A stretch of 14,796 nucleotides of DNA from DYFC01 sp041658585. GTDB lineage: Bacteria; Nitrospirota; Thermodesulfovibrionia; Thermodesulfovibrionales; SM23-35. A model generated the notes under the pieces. That model was not told the DNA's origin. It was given only the letters and a program-made list of their open reading frames with translations, and searched no databases. The stretch spans positions 1-14,796 of the forward strand of contig JBAZZX010000060.1 of the NCBI GenBank assembly GCA_041658585.1. Direction: 5' to 3'. Of this stretch, positions 1-8,614 are shown in pieces (position 1 is the stretch's first letter; each line of letters starts with the position of its first letter). Both the position numbers and the translations under genes were made by a program.

Positions 1-47
1 GATAGTGTCAAGTCTTTTCTGCAAATTCTCATCAGGGCTTTATTCTC
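1..47. repeat. left terminal inverted repeat of the IS256-type element
   Basis: It pairs imperfectly with 1338-1384 (34 of 47 positions). The first base may not be the true end, because the window starts here. Confidence 0.7.
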
Positions 48-67
48 AAGGGTTTTCATTGGTACGA

Positions 68-1291
68 TTATGCCGCAATCCTTTGCATCCTTGATGCCTG
101 GATCCTTGTAAGGATTGCCTTTGCCTCCTTGGTCATGCTCACCCCATTCCATCTGAGTTCTTTGAGCTGCCAGTAAACCATCGTGAGCGCACGCTCCTCA
201 TTCTGAAACCGGCCTGCTACCTTTACCCTTCGTTTCACCTCCTTAAAACTTCGCTCCACGATATTGGTCGTCCTTATCCTAAGCCAATGCTGGTAAGGAT
301 ACTTGTAATAGGTCAGACAGTCTTCTATGTTTTTGGTCAGGCATTCTACTGCTGAAGGATACTTCATGCTCCACTTCTTTTTGAACAGTTCTACGGCCTC
401 CTTCGCATGCTCATAGGTCGAGGCGTAAAATACTTTCCTCACGGACTCCTTCACCGACGCCTTGTCCTGCTCCAGTACTTTATCCAGCACGTTTTCAGTC
501 CTGTGCTTGGTGCAGCGCTGTTTGTCCGATTCAGGGAAGACTTCATCCACCGCCTTGATAAGGCCGGGACAACCATCTATAACCGTGAGCATCGGGGCGC
601 CCATTCCCTGCAGCAGCAGACCCTCCAGAAAACCCTTCCATGCATTGTACGATTCGCTATTGCCAAGGGACACGCCCACAAGCTCCCGGCTGCCGTCCTC
701 CAGAAACGCCCAGGCCACCAGCACCGCCTCTTTCTGCGTTGTGCCTCCCCTTACCCCCAACCGTACTCCGTCAAGGACGAGATAGACCACCTCCAGCATC
801 GACAAGTCCCTCTTTTTCCATGCATTGAACTCATCGACGATCCTGCCGCTGATCCTCATGACATTTTGATGGCTCAGGCCTTTATTTCCTATGAGCTTGC
901 CCACCGCTTTCTTTACTTTCCTGCTGGACAGGCCGTTCATGTACAAAAGAGGGATGATCTCCTGTATTTCATCCATCTGTGTCATCCGCGGCGGCAGTAT
1001 CCGGGAATGAAATGGTCCGCCAGCTTCCCTTACCTGCGGCATCTTTAGGCCTATGTCGCCGCTACCGACCTTCACTGATCTTGGTTTAGACCCGCTCCGG
1101 CTTCCTTTTGCTTCGGCGTTCCTCTCGTAATAGTCCCTCTGAAGATATGCCGTCACTTCTTCCTCCAACGCCGACTGTAACATCATCCTTGCACCTATCC
1201 TCGTCAACTCAGTTAACGGCGGCATCTCCATAAACTCCTGTACTCCATCCTCGATGACTTTTCTCGCCTTCTTTGATAAAATCTTCTTCAT
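68..1291 (-). CDS. IS256-family (Mutator-type) DDE transposase
   Basis: This cut-and-paste transposase recognises the terminal repeats of its own element. The protein has the Mutator/IS256 layout: an N-terminal DNA-binding part, then a DDE catalytic core with the first Asp in an LDGVR motif, the second Asp in VIDGCPG, a C-x2-H type motif (RCTKHR) after it, and the catalytic Glu in NIVERSFKEVKRR near the C-terminus. The frame is intact, so the enzyme is probably active. I chose the ATG at 1291 (407 residues) because an AAGGAG ribosome-binding site precedes it by about 10 nt. The frame stays open upstream to an ATG at 1336 (422 residues), which has no Shine-Dalgarno but begins 5 nt after a TATAAT, so a leaderless longer form is possible. 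The gene lies wholly inside the element and is transcribed toward its left end. Confidence 0.93.
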   Translation of the reverse strand: MKKILSKKARKVIEDGVQEFMEMPPLTELTRIGARMMLQSALEEEVTAYLQRDYYERNAEAKGSRSGSKPRSVKVGSGDIGLKMPQVREAGGPFHSRILPPRMTQMDEIQEIIPLLYMNGLSSRKVKKAVGKLIGNKGLSHQNVMRISGRIVDEFNAWKKRDLSMLEVVYLVLDGVRLGVRGGTTQKEAVLVAWAFLEDGSRELVGVSLGNSESYNAWKGFLEGLLLQGMGAPMLTVIDGCPGLIKAVDEVFPESDKQRCTKHRTENVLDKVLEQDKASVKESVRKVFYASTYEHAKEAVELFKKKWSMKYPSAVECLTKNIEDCLTYYKYPYQHWLRIRTTNIVERSFKEVKRRVKVAGRFQNEERALTMVYWQLKELRWNGVSMTKEAKAILTRIQASRMQRIAA

Positions 1292-1350
1292 GGGTATAAT
1301 TCTCCTTTCTCTCCTTGAGAGATTGTTTTTTGCCATTGAGAATTATACCC
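1292..1350 (-). promoter_or_regulatory. inverted repeat over the transposase ribosome-binding site
   Basis: Two perfect 13-base arms (GAGAATTATACCC at 1338-1350 and its complement at 1292-1304) are separated by 33 bases. In transposase-sense RNA the downstream arm contains the end of the AAGGAG site and the bases just before the ATG at 1291. A transcript entering from outside would carry both arms and could hide the start. A transcript from the TATAAT at 1342-1347 would begin inside and lack most of the upstream arm. The structure is seen in the sequence; the regulatory role is inference by analogy with IS10 and IS50. Confidence 0.45.
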
Positions 1351-1384
1351 TGATTCATATTTGCAGAATTGATGTTACACTACC
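1338..1384. repeat. right terminal inverted repeat of the IS256-type element, carrying a -10 box
   Basis: It is the partner of bases 1-47. On the minus strand it contains a perfect TATAAT (1342-1347) that would drive the transposase. Its inner 13 bases (1338-1350) are also one arm of a perfect inverted repeat with 1292-1304, next to the transposase start. Confidence 0.7.
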
Positions 1385-1401
1385 CAGGCATTTAAAGGTT
1401 A

Positions 1402-2292
1402 CTAATTTTGTCCCCATAAAGAAGGACCGGCGGCTTTTGTGTTTTTTATGTAAGCATTCACTTCCTGTCTGTAAAGTTTCCTGAGATATTTGGATAAACT
1501 TCCTACGGGATACTTCCGGTCGTCGAGTTTTGAGACCGGCATGATCTCCATAGTTGTGTTGGTAATGAATACCTCCTCTGCCTCATAAATGTCTTTTTTC
1601 ATGAACTTGCCTTCTTTGACTTTCAACCCTTCTCTTCCTGCAAGCTCTATAATCAGACCCCTGGTGACGCCGTCAAGTATCCCGCATGAAACGGAAGGAG
1701 TGCAAAGGGCGTCGTTCCTGTAAAAGAACACATTGCTGACCGTGCCTTCAGTGAGTTTCCCTGAAGCATTAAGCATTATCGCCTCATAGGCATTCTTCTT
1801 TTTTGCTTCAATCTTTGCGAGGATATTGTTCAGAAAGTTCAGGGATTTTATCTGCGGGTTTATTGCCTCTTTCAGGTTTCTTCTCGTTTCAGCAATAATG
1901 AGGCTTAGCCCGTTTTTGTAGTAAGCTGCCGGATATTCCTTGAATTCCTGAGCGATAATCACGGTAGTAGGTTCGGGACAGAAGTCCGGGTCAAGGCCTA
2001 TCGGGCCGCGTCCCCTTGATATGGTCATCCTCACATAGGCGTTCCCGAGCGAATTGGCCATGAGCGTTTCATAAACGGCGGTTTTCAGAGAATCTAAGTC
2101 AGCAGGGACCGAAAGTCCGATCAGTGACGCGGAACGATAAAGTCTGCGCAGATGCTCGTCGAGCTTGAATACGACGCCGTCGTAGACCCTTAAGGTCTCA
2201 TAAATTCCGTCACCGTACAAAAACCCGTGATCAAAAACTGAAACGACCGCCTCTTTTGCCGGGACTATCCTGCCGTTCAAATAAATATGCAT
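1402..2292 (-). CDS. PLP-dependent class IV aminotransferase, IlvE-like
   Basis: This fold-type IV PLP transaminase most likely moves an amino group between a branched-chain (or D-) amino acid and 2-oxoglutarate in the cytoplasm. At 296 residues it has the normal family length. The N-terminus carries the family signature VSVFDHGFLYGDGIYET (about 17-33). The Schiff-base lysine is K149 in PQIKSLNFLNN, and the cofactor-binding segment LTEGTVSN follows (about 180-187). An RGRGPIGLDP stretch near 93-102 resembles bacterial IlvE more than 4-amino-4-deoxychorismate lyase, but D-amino-acid transaminase is not excluded. It lies 48 bp downstream of the LipM-like gene on the same strand. There is no Shine-Dalgarno; TGATATAAT ends 7 nt before the ATG, pointing to a leaderless message. 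The C-terminal 18 or so residues lie close to the IS end but appear native. Confidence 0.88.
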   Translation of the reverse strand: MHIYLNGRIVPAKEAVVSVFDHGFLYGDGIYETLRVYDGVVFKLDEHLRRLYRSASLIGLSVPADLDSLKTAVYETLMANSLGNAYVRMTISRGRGPIGLDPDFCPEPTTVIIAQEFKEYPAAYYKNGLSLIIAETRRNLKEAINPQIKSLNFLNNILAKIEAKKKNAYEAIMLNASGKLTEGTVSNVFFYRNDALCTPSVSCGILDGVTRGLIIELAGREGLKVKEGKFMKKDIYEAEEVFITNTTMEIMPVSKLDDRKYPVGSLSKYLRKLYRQEVNAYIKNTKAAGPSLWGQN

Positions 2293-2308
2293 AATTGTAA
2301 TTATATCA
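2293..2308 (-). promoter_or_regulatory. extended -10 promoter element for the aminotransferase, leaderless type
   Basis: On the minus strand TATAAT (2300-2305) is preceded by TGA (2306-2308), a perfect extended -10. Only 7 nt separate it from the ATG, so transcription would start at or next to the A of the start codon. No good -35 is visible. Confidence 0.45.
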
Positions 2309-2340
2309 TTAATACGTTAAGGGTGATTTTGCGCATTTTT

Positions 2341-3147
2341 CTATCTTTTGAAATTCCATTCATGTGTCAGGTACTTTTCAGCTTCAAGTTTCCGTGCAAG
2401 AACTATTTCTTCATCATAAGGCGATGCTGATACAAAATGTATGTCAAAAACCTCCTCAAAAGAAACCCTGATAGCGTCTTTCAAATCGCCCGGTTTTATA
2501 TCCGGCATAATATCTTTTAATCCGCGCGATTTGTTATTCGACTCCGACGACGGTTGTATCCCGAATACCCTGCCGGTCTTTTCCCTGTCAGGTGAAAACG
2601 GGATCGATCCCTGCTGGAGGAGCCCGTCCGGCCAACGTTTCTGGGCGGAGCCGATAATCTTGCCGCTCATTACGGATATTTCCCCGTATGATACGGACTG
2701 AAAACAGAGCGGGCTTTTCCTCATATCTTCAGTCACCGTATGCCTGTTATCTTTCAGAAGCTTCAATTCCGGTGCAAGGCCGATTTTCAAAAACGCATTT
2801 TCGAATGCGGCGCTGATCTTTTTGTAGCTGTCAAGCAGGCCTCTTGAAAAAAGGCCGTCGTTTGTTTTTACGGAAAAACTATATGTGATCTCATCGCCAT
2901 GCAGAATCGCGCGGCCTCCGGTCGGCCTTCTGACGAAAGGTATGTTGCATCGTCTGCAATACTCCGTATCAATGTCCCTGATTTTCTGGAAACATCCGAT
3001 GCTTATGGAAGGCACATCCCATTCGTAGAATCGCAGCGTAGGAGGCGCATAGTCTGCTCTGACAGAGCCGGCAACAGCCTCATCCAGGGCCATATTATAA
3101 GATGCGCCGCATGGTCCGGAGTCGATAAACCGCCATGTATCACTCAT
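2341..3147 (-). CDS. LipM-like octanoyltransferase / lipoate-protein ligase family protein
   Basis: This family moves octanoyl or lipoyl groups onto lipoyl domains of 2-oxoacid dehydrogenases and the glycine cleavage H protein. The 268-residue protein has the BPL/LPL fold motifs in order: YNMALDEA near the N-terminus (17-24), RRPTGGRAILHGDEITYS (73-90), a possible acyl-thioester cysteine C148 in PLCFQSVSYGE, the lysine segment SGKIIGSAQKR (161-171) and LLQQGSIPF (176-184). A cysteine at this place followed by GKIIGSAQ is typical of LipM-type octanoyltransferases rather than ATP-dependent LplA, so I favour LipM; this is from family knowledge, not a search. It is the first gene of a minus-strand pair with the aminotransferase. 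The ATG at 3147 has no Shine-Dalgarno but sits 5 nt after a TATATT box. Confidence 0.85.
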   Translation of the reverse strand: MSDTWRFIDSGPCGASYNMALDEAVAGSVRADYAPPTLRFYEWDVPSISIGCFQKIRDIDTEYCRRCNIPFVRRPTGGRAILHGDEITYSFSVKTNDGLFSRGLLDSYKKISAAFENAFLKIGLAPELKLLKDNRHTVTEDMRKSPLCFQSVSYGEISVMSGKIIGSAQKRWPDGLLQQGSIPFSPDREKTGRVFGIQPSSESNNKSRGLKDIMPDIKPGDLKDAIRVSFEEVFDIHFVSASPYDEEIVLARKLEAEKYLTHEWNFKR

Positions 3148-3152
3148 AAGGA

Positions 3153-3182
3153 AATATAGAATGAATGAGTCGGTTTAATCAA
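3153..3182 (-). promoter_or_regulatory. sigma70-like promoter for the LipM-like gene
   Basis: On the minus strand TTGATT (3177-3182), an 18-bp spacer and TATATT (3153-3158) fit a sigma70 promoter. The -10 ends only 5 nt before the ATG at 3147, so the message would be leaderless or nearly so. Confidence 0.4.
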
Positions 3183-3297
3183 TAATAGCGCCGGAGCTTC
3201 TATCTCTCTCCCGGGCGCAACTCTCACTCAGAAATCAATAAAAATATATCCTCTTTTAGGTATAGCTGATGTCCTAACCGGATAGGGAGCAAGAAAA

Positions 3298-3327
3298 TTG
3301 CTTACAAACTATAGTATTTGGTATAAT
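3298..3327 (+). promoter_or_regulatory. sigma70-like promoter for the chemotaxis-type signalling operon
   Basis: TTGCTT (3298-3303), an 18-bp spacer and a perfect TATAAT (3322-3327) lie just upstream of the ATG at 3345. The predicted leader is about 11 nt and contains an AGAGG ribosome-binding site. Confidence 0.5.
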
Positions 3328-3344
3328 TATTAAAAAAGAGGATA

Positions 3345-6300
3345 ATGGTGGGCACAAAGAAAACTGCTCTGATCAAACGTAAATCTTCTATCTCCAAGCG
3401 ACCTTTGCCTGATAAGAAATCTGCAAAAGTCACACCTTCAAAACGTGGGAAACTGTCTAATCGATCAAAATCAAAACCTCCTGCTGCAGAATATGCGGAC
3501 GAAGAAAAAAGACCTGTTTCAGGATGTCCTGTTATCGGTATAGGTGCTTCAGCAGGCGGGCTGGAGGCACTGGAACTCTTTTTCACCCATATGCCGCCTG
3601 ATGCAGGCATAGCCTTTGTCATTATCCAGCATTTAGACCCAAAGCACAAAAGCATCATGGATGAACTTCTGAAGAGGCGTACCACCATGAGGGTCTTACA
3701 GGCAGGGGACGGTGTAGCGCTTGAACCGAACTCTGTGTATCTCAACCAACCGGATAAAGATGTCGGAATTTTTAATGGCACATTCCAGTTGACAGACCCG
3801 GTGGAGACTCACAGGGTAAGGCTGCCGATTAATCATTTTTTCCGCTCTCTGTCCGAAGATCAGGGTGGAAATGCTATTTGTATCATCCTTTCCGGAAGCG
3901 GATCAGATGGAACCCTGGGACTGAAGGAGATAAAGGGTTCCGGCGGCATGGTTATGGTCCAGAATCCGGAACAGGCACAGTATGACAGTATGCCAAGAAG
4001 CGCCATAGAAACAGGTCTTGTAGACTATGTTCTGCCGGCAGAAAAGATGCCGAAGGAACTCATCGGATATATAAAACAACCCTATGTGAGAGGATATAAG
4101 ATTGGTATCGGCACTGAACACCTTGACGCTATCCAGAAGGTGTTAATGCTGGTGCGGTCCAGGACCGGCCACGATTTCAGCCACTACAAACAGAATACTA
4201 TATACCGCAGGGTTGAACGCCGCATGGCGCTCCACAAAATTACCGATATACGGACTTACGTCCACTATCTTAAAGAAACCCCTGCTGAAGTGGATAGCCT
4301 GTTTAAAGACCTTATTATCGAGGTGACCAGTTTTTTAAGGGACCCCGAGGCCTTTGAAGTCCTCGACAAAAAAATTATCCCTGCCATAGTAGACCATAAA
4401 AAACCTGATTCTGCAGTGCGCGTATGGGTCCCGGGCTGTGCCGGTGGTGAAGAAGCCTTCTCCCTTGCCATGCTTTTTCGGGAAGCCATGGACAGGTTGA
4501 ACAAACATCTGAACGTACAGATTTTTGCCACAGACATAAACAAAGAGACTATCGAACAGGCCCGCACAGCCCAATTCCCAGAGGGCATTTCAGCGGACAT
4601 GCCGGCAGAGCGGTTAGGGCGGTTCTTCATAAAGGAAGGCAAGGTGTACAGGGCCAAGAAAACGATTCGCGACATGGTGGTCTTTGCCGTCCAGAACCTT
4701 ATCTCAGACCCTCCTTTTTCAAAACTTGACCTGGTCAGTTGCAGGAATGTACTTATTTATATGGATTCAGTGCTGCAAAAGAAGGTAATCCCGTTATTCC
4801 ATTACACCTTGAATCAGAACGGGTATCTTTTCTTAGGCTCCTCAGAGACCATAGGAGAGTTCAGCGGTCTTTTTTCACCGGTTGATACAAAGTGGAAAAT
4901 ATTCCAGCGCAAAGGCATTGTTGTGGGGAAGGCGCCGGATTATCTCCGTGCTCCGAGTGATGACGCTCATCCGGCATACCTGAAAACACTGGAGCCGCCT
5001 TTTCTCAAAGAAATTAATATGCGGGAAATGGCAGAAAGGCTTATCCTTGACGAATATGCCCCTCCCTGTGTTTTCATCGATGAAAAATATAACATCCTCT
5101 ATTTTCATGGTTCAACTGACCGGTACCTGAGACAACCACACGGAGAGCCAAGCTTTAACCTTATAACAATGGCGCGCGAAGACATTCGCTATCAGCTCAG
5201 TGCAGCGCTCAATAAAGCCGTGAAACAAAAAAAGTCTGTTGTCCGCGAAACGCTCCAGATAAAACAGAAAGAAGGGTATCAGACTATTGACGTGGTAGTG
5301 CGCACGATACCGCAGCAGACTCTGAAACAGAAAATAAAGATGGTCGTATTTGAGGAGAAAACACCTCCTGCTGAACAGTTAATGAAGAAGAAAAAGACTG
5401 CCGGGCCTCAAAGAATGGGTCTAAGGGTATCAAGCCTTGAGAAAGAGCTTCAATCAACAAAAGAGTACCTCCAGACAACCATCGAACAAATACAGACAAC
5501 CAATGAAGAACTGAGATCTGCAAATGAGGAGTTGCAGTCAACCAATGAGGAATTGCAGAGCACCAATGAAGAACTTTCAACTTCAAAGGAGGAGCTGCAA
5601 TCGACCAATGAGGAACTGGTCACCGTAAACTCGGAACTTCAGGACAAGATAGAGGCGTTGTTACGGGCCAACAGCGATATCAATAACCTTCTGGCCAGCA
5701 CAGACATCGGCACCATCTTCCTGGACAATGATCTCAAAATCAAGCGGTTCACCCCGGCCATGTCGAACTTCTTTAACCTTATCCAGACAGATATAGACCG
5801 TCCAATCAGTGACATCACTTCAAAAATCCCCTTGGTCAATATTTCTCAGGAAGTCCGGGCAGTGCTGAAAGATTTACAGAAAAGAGAGTTCGAGATGCAG
5901 ACCGAAAACGGCAACTATTATTCCATGCACATTCTGCCCTACCGGACAATTGAAAATACCATTGACGGGGTTGTTATCACGTTTATGGATATAACCCAAC
6001 GTAAGAAGGCAGAGCAGTTGGGAGAATCTGCCAGGATCTATGCCGATAGCATTGTTGAAACAGTGCGTGAGCCCCTTGTGATCCTTGATGAGACTCTGAG
6101 AATAGTATCAGCGAACAGGTCTTTCTATAAGACCTTCAAGACCTCACAGGAAGAGACTGAACATATCCTTATCTACAATCTTGGAAACGGTCAATGGAAT
6201 ATACCAAAACTTCGTGAACTCCTGGAGGAGATTATTCCAAAAAATAATTTATTCAATGACTTTGAAGTCAATCACAATTTCCCGGTCGTCGGACAGAAGA

Positions 6301-6431
6301 CGATACTCCTGAATGCACGCATGATCGATCAGGCAGACCAACGGAAGCTCATTCTCCTTGCCATAGAGGATATTACAGGAAGAGAGCAACCGAAGCTGCC
6401 GGATAGCAAAGAGAAAGAGGGGACCGGATGA
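3345..6431 (+). CDS. CheB-CheR-coiled coil-PAS-PAS hybrid signalling protein
   Basis: This 1028-residue cytoplasmic protein joins a CheB methylesterase, a CheR methyltransferase and sensory PAS domains. After a basic, low-complexity N-terminus (1-55) the CheB domain (about 60-245) has its catalytic triad: S69 in GASAGG, H96 in IIQHLDP and D188 in SGSGSDGTLG. The usual receiver domain of CheB is absent. CheR follows (about 256-525) with the SAM loop VPGCAGGEEAFS, the FATDIN acidic motif and CRNVLIYM. Next come a degenerate PAS-like region (about 565-670), a heptad coiled coil rich in TNEELQS (about 695-775) and two PAS domains (about 776-890 and 895-1015). Such fusions often end in a histidine kinase; here the kinase is the next gene, overlapping by ATGA. 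The ATG at 3345 has a weak AGAGG site. Function beyond the domain level, and whether an MCP is the substrate, cannot be read from the sequence. Confidence 0.92.
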   Translation: MVGTKKTALIKRKSSISKRPLPDKKSAKVTPSKRGKLSNRSKSKPPAAEYADEEKRPVSGCPVIGIGASAGGLEALELFFTHMPPDAGIAFVIIQHLDPKHKSIMDELLKRRTTMRVLQAGDGVALEPNSVYLNQPDKDVGIFNGTFQLTDPVETHRVRLPINHFFRSLSEDQGGNAICIILSGSGSDGTLGLKEIKGSGGMVMVQNPEQAQYDSMPRSAIETGLVDYVLPAEKMPKELIGYIKQPYVRGYKIGIGTEHLDAIQKVLMLVRSRTGHDFSHYKQNTIYRRVERRMALHKITDIRTYVHYLKETPAEVDSLFKDLIIEVTSFLRDPEAFEVLDKKIIPAIVDHKKPDSAVRVWVPGCAGGEEAFSLAMLFREAMDRLNKHLNVQIFATDINKETIEQARTAQFPEGISADMPAERLGRFFIKEGKVYRAKKTIRDMVVFAVQNLISDPPFSKLDLVSCRNVLIYMDSVLQKKVIPLFHYTLNQNGYLFLGSSETIGEFSGLFSPVDTKWKIFQRKGIVVGKAPDYLRAPSDDAHPAYLKTLEPPFLKEINMREMAERLILDEYAPPCVFIDEKYNILYFHGSTDRYLRQPHGEPSFNLITMAREDIRYQLSAALNKAVKQKKSVVRETLQIKQKEGYQTIDVVVRTIPQQTLKQKIKMVVFEEKTPPAEQLMKKKKTAGPQRMGLRVSSLEKELQSTKEYLQTTIEQIQTTNEELRSANEELQSTNEELQSTNEELSTSKEELQSTNEELVTVNSELQDKIEALLRANSDINNLLASTDIGTIFLDNDLKIKRFTPAMSNFFNLIQTDIDRPISDITSKIPLVNISQEVRAVLKDLQKREFEMQTENGNYYSMHILPYRTIENTIDGVVITFMDITQRKKAEQLGESARIYADSIVETVREPLVILDETLRIVSANRSFYKTFKTSQEETEHILIYNLGNGQWNIPKLRELLEEIIPKNNLFNDFEVNHNFPVVGQKTILLNARMIDQADQRKLILLAIEDITGREQPKLPDSKEKEGTG
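5496..5624 (+). repeat. 21-bp imperfect tandem repeat encoding coiled-coil heptads
   Basis: Six heptad-like units of the type TNEELQS are encoded in tandem within the CheB-CheR protein (residues about 718-760). At DNA level the units keep the AATGAGGA core. This is a protein-level heptad repeat common in CheR-PAS hybrids, not a mobile repeat. Confidence 0.7.
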
Positions 6432-8614
6432 AATCAAAGAAACCGGAACAGAAAAAGCCTTCTGAACTTCGTCAAAGAGCAGAGGAAAAACTAAAATCTC
6501 AAATAACCCTGCCCAAGGCAATGTCTGATAAGGAAACCCGGCAGTTAATCCATGAACTGCAGGTGCATCAGATTGAACTGGAAATGCAGAATGACGAGCT
6601 TCGTAAGTCACAGGCAGAACTTGAAGAATCACGCTCAAAATACTCTGACTTGTATGACTTCGCCCCTGTCGGCTATTTTACCTTTGACAAAGACGGATTG
6701 ACGCTTGAAGCAAACCTGACTGCTGCAAAAGAGTTAGGTGTTGAAAGGAGCCTTCTCATTAACAAGCCATTTCGGGCTTATATTGTTAAGGAAGACAGGG
6801 AGATATTTGATTCTCATCTGTGGAAGGTCTTTAAAAGCGACGACCGACAGACCTGTGAGATAAGGCTGAAGAGAAAAAAAGGTACCGAGATTTATGCACA
6901 ATTAGAAAGCATAGCGGTGTTGGACTCCGGAGGTGTTAATGTATGCAGAACATCATGTATTGATATAACCAGCCGCAAACGAACGGATACAGAGCTGTTG
7001 GCTGCTCTTGCAGATTTAGGAAAGCGTCATGCTGAAATCTCGGGACTGCTGGAAGGTTCCCAGGCGGTTGCCAGGTATCATGATTTTAAAGGAGCAGCAG
7101 AATCCCTGTTCAATTCATGCAAGAAATTAATCGGAGCTACCTCAGGCTATGTTGCACTCGTGAGTAAGGATGGAATGGAAAATGAAGTCCTCTTTTTAGA
7201 CTCCGGCGGTCTGCCCTGCGCAGTTGATGAAACCTTACCCATGCCTATTCGTGGACTGCGAGGAGAAGTTTTTCGCAACGCTAAGACAATATACGATAAT
7301 GATTTCCCTAAAAGTGAATGGATGCAATTTATTCCTGAGGGCCACACAGCCATTAGTAGTGTCCTGTTTGCTCCTATGGTTGTTGAGGGAAAAGTCCTCG
7401 GGCTGCTTGGCCTTGCGAACAAACCGGGCGGGTTCACTGCTAATGATGCCCACATGGCAACAGCATTCGCTCATCTTGCCTCAATTGCGCTCGTCCAGAA
7501 AAGGACTGAAGAGGAGGTAAGACGCAGTGAAGAATATTTCCGGCTGTTAACTGAAAACGCCTTGGACATTATCACCATTCTTGAAGCAGACTGGACAATT
7601 CGGTATGCAAGCCCGTCATTGGAACAAGTGCTCCAATATAAGCGGGAAAGTCTAATTGGGACACATTTTTTTGAATTTATTCACCCTGATGATTTGCCTG
7701 ATGTAATGAAAACATTTAATCAGCTAATCAAAGACCCCGGGTTCATTTTATTCTTGCAAGCACGTTGCCGGCATAAAGATGGCTCATGGCGTATTCTTGA
7801 AATAATGGCAAACAACCTTATTGATAATCCGGCAGTAAATGGTATTGTAGTCAATTGCCGTGATATTACCGGGCGCAAGAGGGCAGAGGAAGAATTGAAG
7901 CGCTCCAATGAAGATTTAAAACAGTTTGCCTCTGTAGCTTCACATGACCTGCAGGAGCCTTTGCGTGGGATTGAAAGTTTCATAAAACTTTTGGAGAAGC
8001 GGTACAAGGGCAAACTTGATGAAAAGGCTGATGAGTATATTGATTATGTTGTTGATGACGTCAAGAGGATGCAGCTGCTCATTAAGGACCTGCTGGAATA
8101 TTCACGGGTAAGCGCAACGGATAAAGTTTTCAGCCCTGCAAATTGTTCAGTGGTCCTGGAACAGACGCTGAACAATCTTCGTTCGGCCATTGAGGAAAGC
8201 GGGGCCGAAGTGACCTATGATTTACTGCCGGTTGTAATGGGTGATGCCGCCCAATTGACCAGGTTGTACCAGAACTTAATCGGCAATGCGGTCAAGTTCC
8301 GTAGCCTGGAGCCGCTCAAGATCCACATCGCAGTCAAGAGAGAACGAAATGAATGGCTATTTTCAATCAGGGACACCGGCATAGGCATTGATCCGAAGCA
8401 GGCTGAGCGCATATTTGTTATATTTCAGCGTCTGCACTCGAGGCATGAATATCCGGGTACGGGCATTGGCCTATCAATCTGCAAGAGGATTGTTGAACGG
8501 CATGGAGGAAGAATTTGGTTAGAGTCAGAGCCTGAAAAGGGGGCGACGTTTTACTTCACAATCCCTGCGATTCAGGCAAATCCCGCAGACTTGATAGGAG
8601 AAGAAGAGCCTTGA
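6428..8614 (+). CDS. PAS-GAF-PAS sensor histidine kinase
   Basis: This soluble 728-residue hybrid-free histidine kinase starts with a coiled-coil segment (about 37-72). It then has a PAS domain (about 72-185), a GAF domain (about 205-358), a second PAS (about 365-488), a HisKA dimerisation domain with phosphoacceptor H506 in ASHDLQEPLR, and an HATPase_c domain. The N box is YQNLIGNAVKF (614-624), the G1 box RDTGIGI (648-654) and the G2 box GTGIGL (677-682), all intact, so it should be catalytically competent. No membrane segment is visible. The ATG overlaps the stop of the CheB-CheR gene by ATGA and the stop overlaps the receiver gene by TTGA, so the three are translationally coupled and probably form one signalling path. 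The input signal is unknown; the HisKA/HATPase part resembles phytochrome-type kinases. Confidence 0.93.
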   Translation: MKSKKPEQKKPSELRQRAEEKLKSQITLPKAMSDKETRQLIHELQVHQIELEMQNDELRKSQAELEESRSKYSDLYDFAPVGYFTFDKDGLTLEANLTAAKELGVERSLLINKPFRAYIVKEDREIFDSHLWKVFKSDDRQTCEIRLKRKKGTEIYAQLESIAVLDSGGVNVCRTSCIDITSRKRTDTELLAALADLGKRHAEISGLLEGSQAVARYHDFKGAAESLFNSCKKLIGATSGYVALVSKDGMENEVLFLDSGGLPCAVDETLPMPIRGLRGEVFRNAKTIYDNDFPKSEWMQFIPEGHTAISSVLFAPMVVEGKVLGLLGLANKPGGFTANDAHMATAFAHLASIALVQKRTEEEVRRSEEYFRLLTENALDIITILEADWTIRYASPSLEQVLQYKRESLIGTHFFEFIHPDDLPDVMKTFNQLIKDPGFILFLQARCRHKDGSWRILEIMANNLIDNPAVNGIVVNCRDITGRKRAEEELKRSNEDLKQFASVASHDLQEPLRGIESFIKLLEKRYKGKLDEKADEYIDYVVDDVKRMQLLIKDLLEYSRVSATDKVFSPANCSVVLEQTLNNLRSAIEESGAEVTYDLLPVVMGDAAQLTRLYQNLIGNAVKFRSLEPLKIHIAVKRERNEWLFSIRDTGIGIDPKQAERIFVIFQRLHSRHEYPGTGIGLSICKRIVERHGGRIWLESEPEKGATFYFTIPAIQANPADLIGEEEP

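Larger units (their letters stand above)
1..1384 (-). mobile_element. IS256-family insertion sequence, apparently complete
   Basis: The two ends form an imperfect terminal inverted repeat: bases 1-47 match the reverse complement of 1338-1384 at 34 of 47 positions, with three solid blocks (TTCTGCAAAT, TCAGGG, ATTCTC). A single transposase fills the interior. About 1.4 kb with one Mutator-type transposase fits the IS256 family. The outer left boundary lies at or just beyond the window edge, so the 8-9 bp target duplication usual for this family cannot be checked. The right end falls 17 bp short of the aminotransferase stop codon, so the insertion did not visibly break that gene. Confidence 0.85.

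Noticed and set aside
1385..1401. Target-site duplication of the IS256-type element
   Set aside because: The left flank is outside the window, so no duplication can be checked.
3188..3218. GC-rich hairpin (GCGCCGG with CCGGGCGC) as an intrinsic terminator
   Set aside because: No T-run follows on either strand and it lies between divergent genes, so there is no transcript to terminate there; the stem has a bulge.
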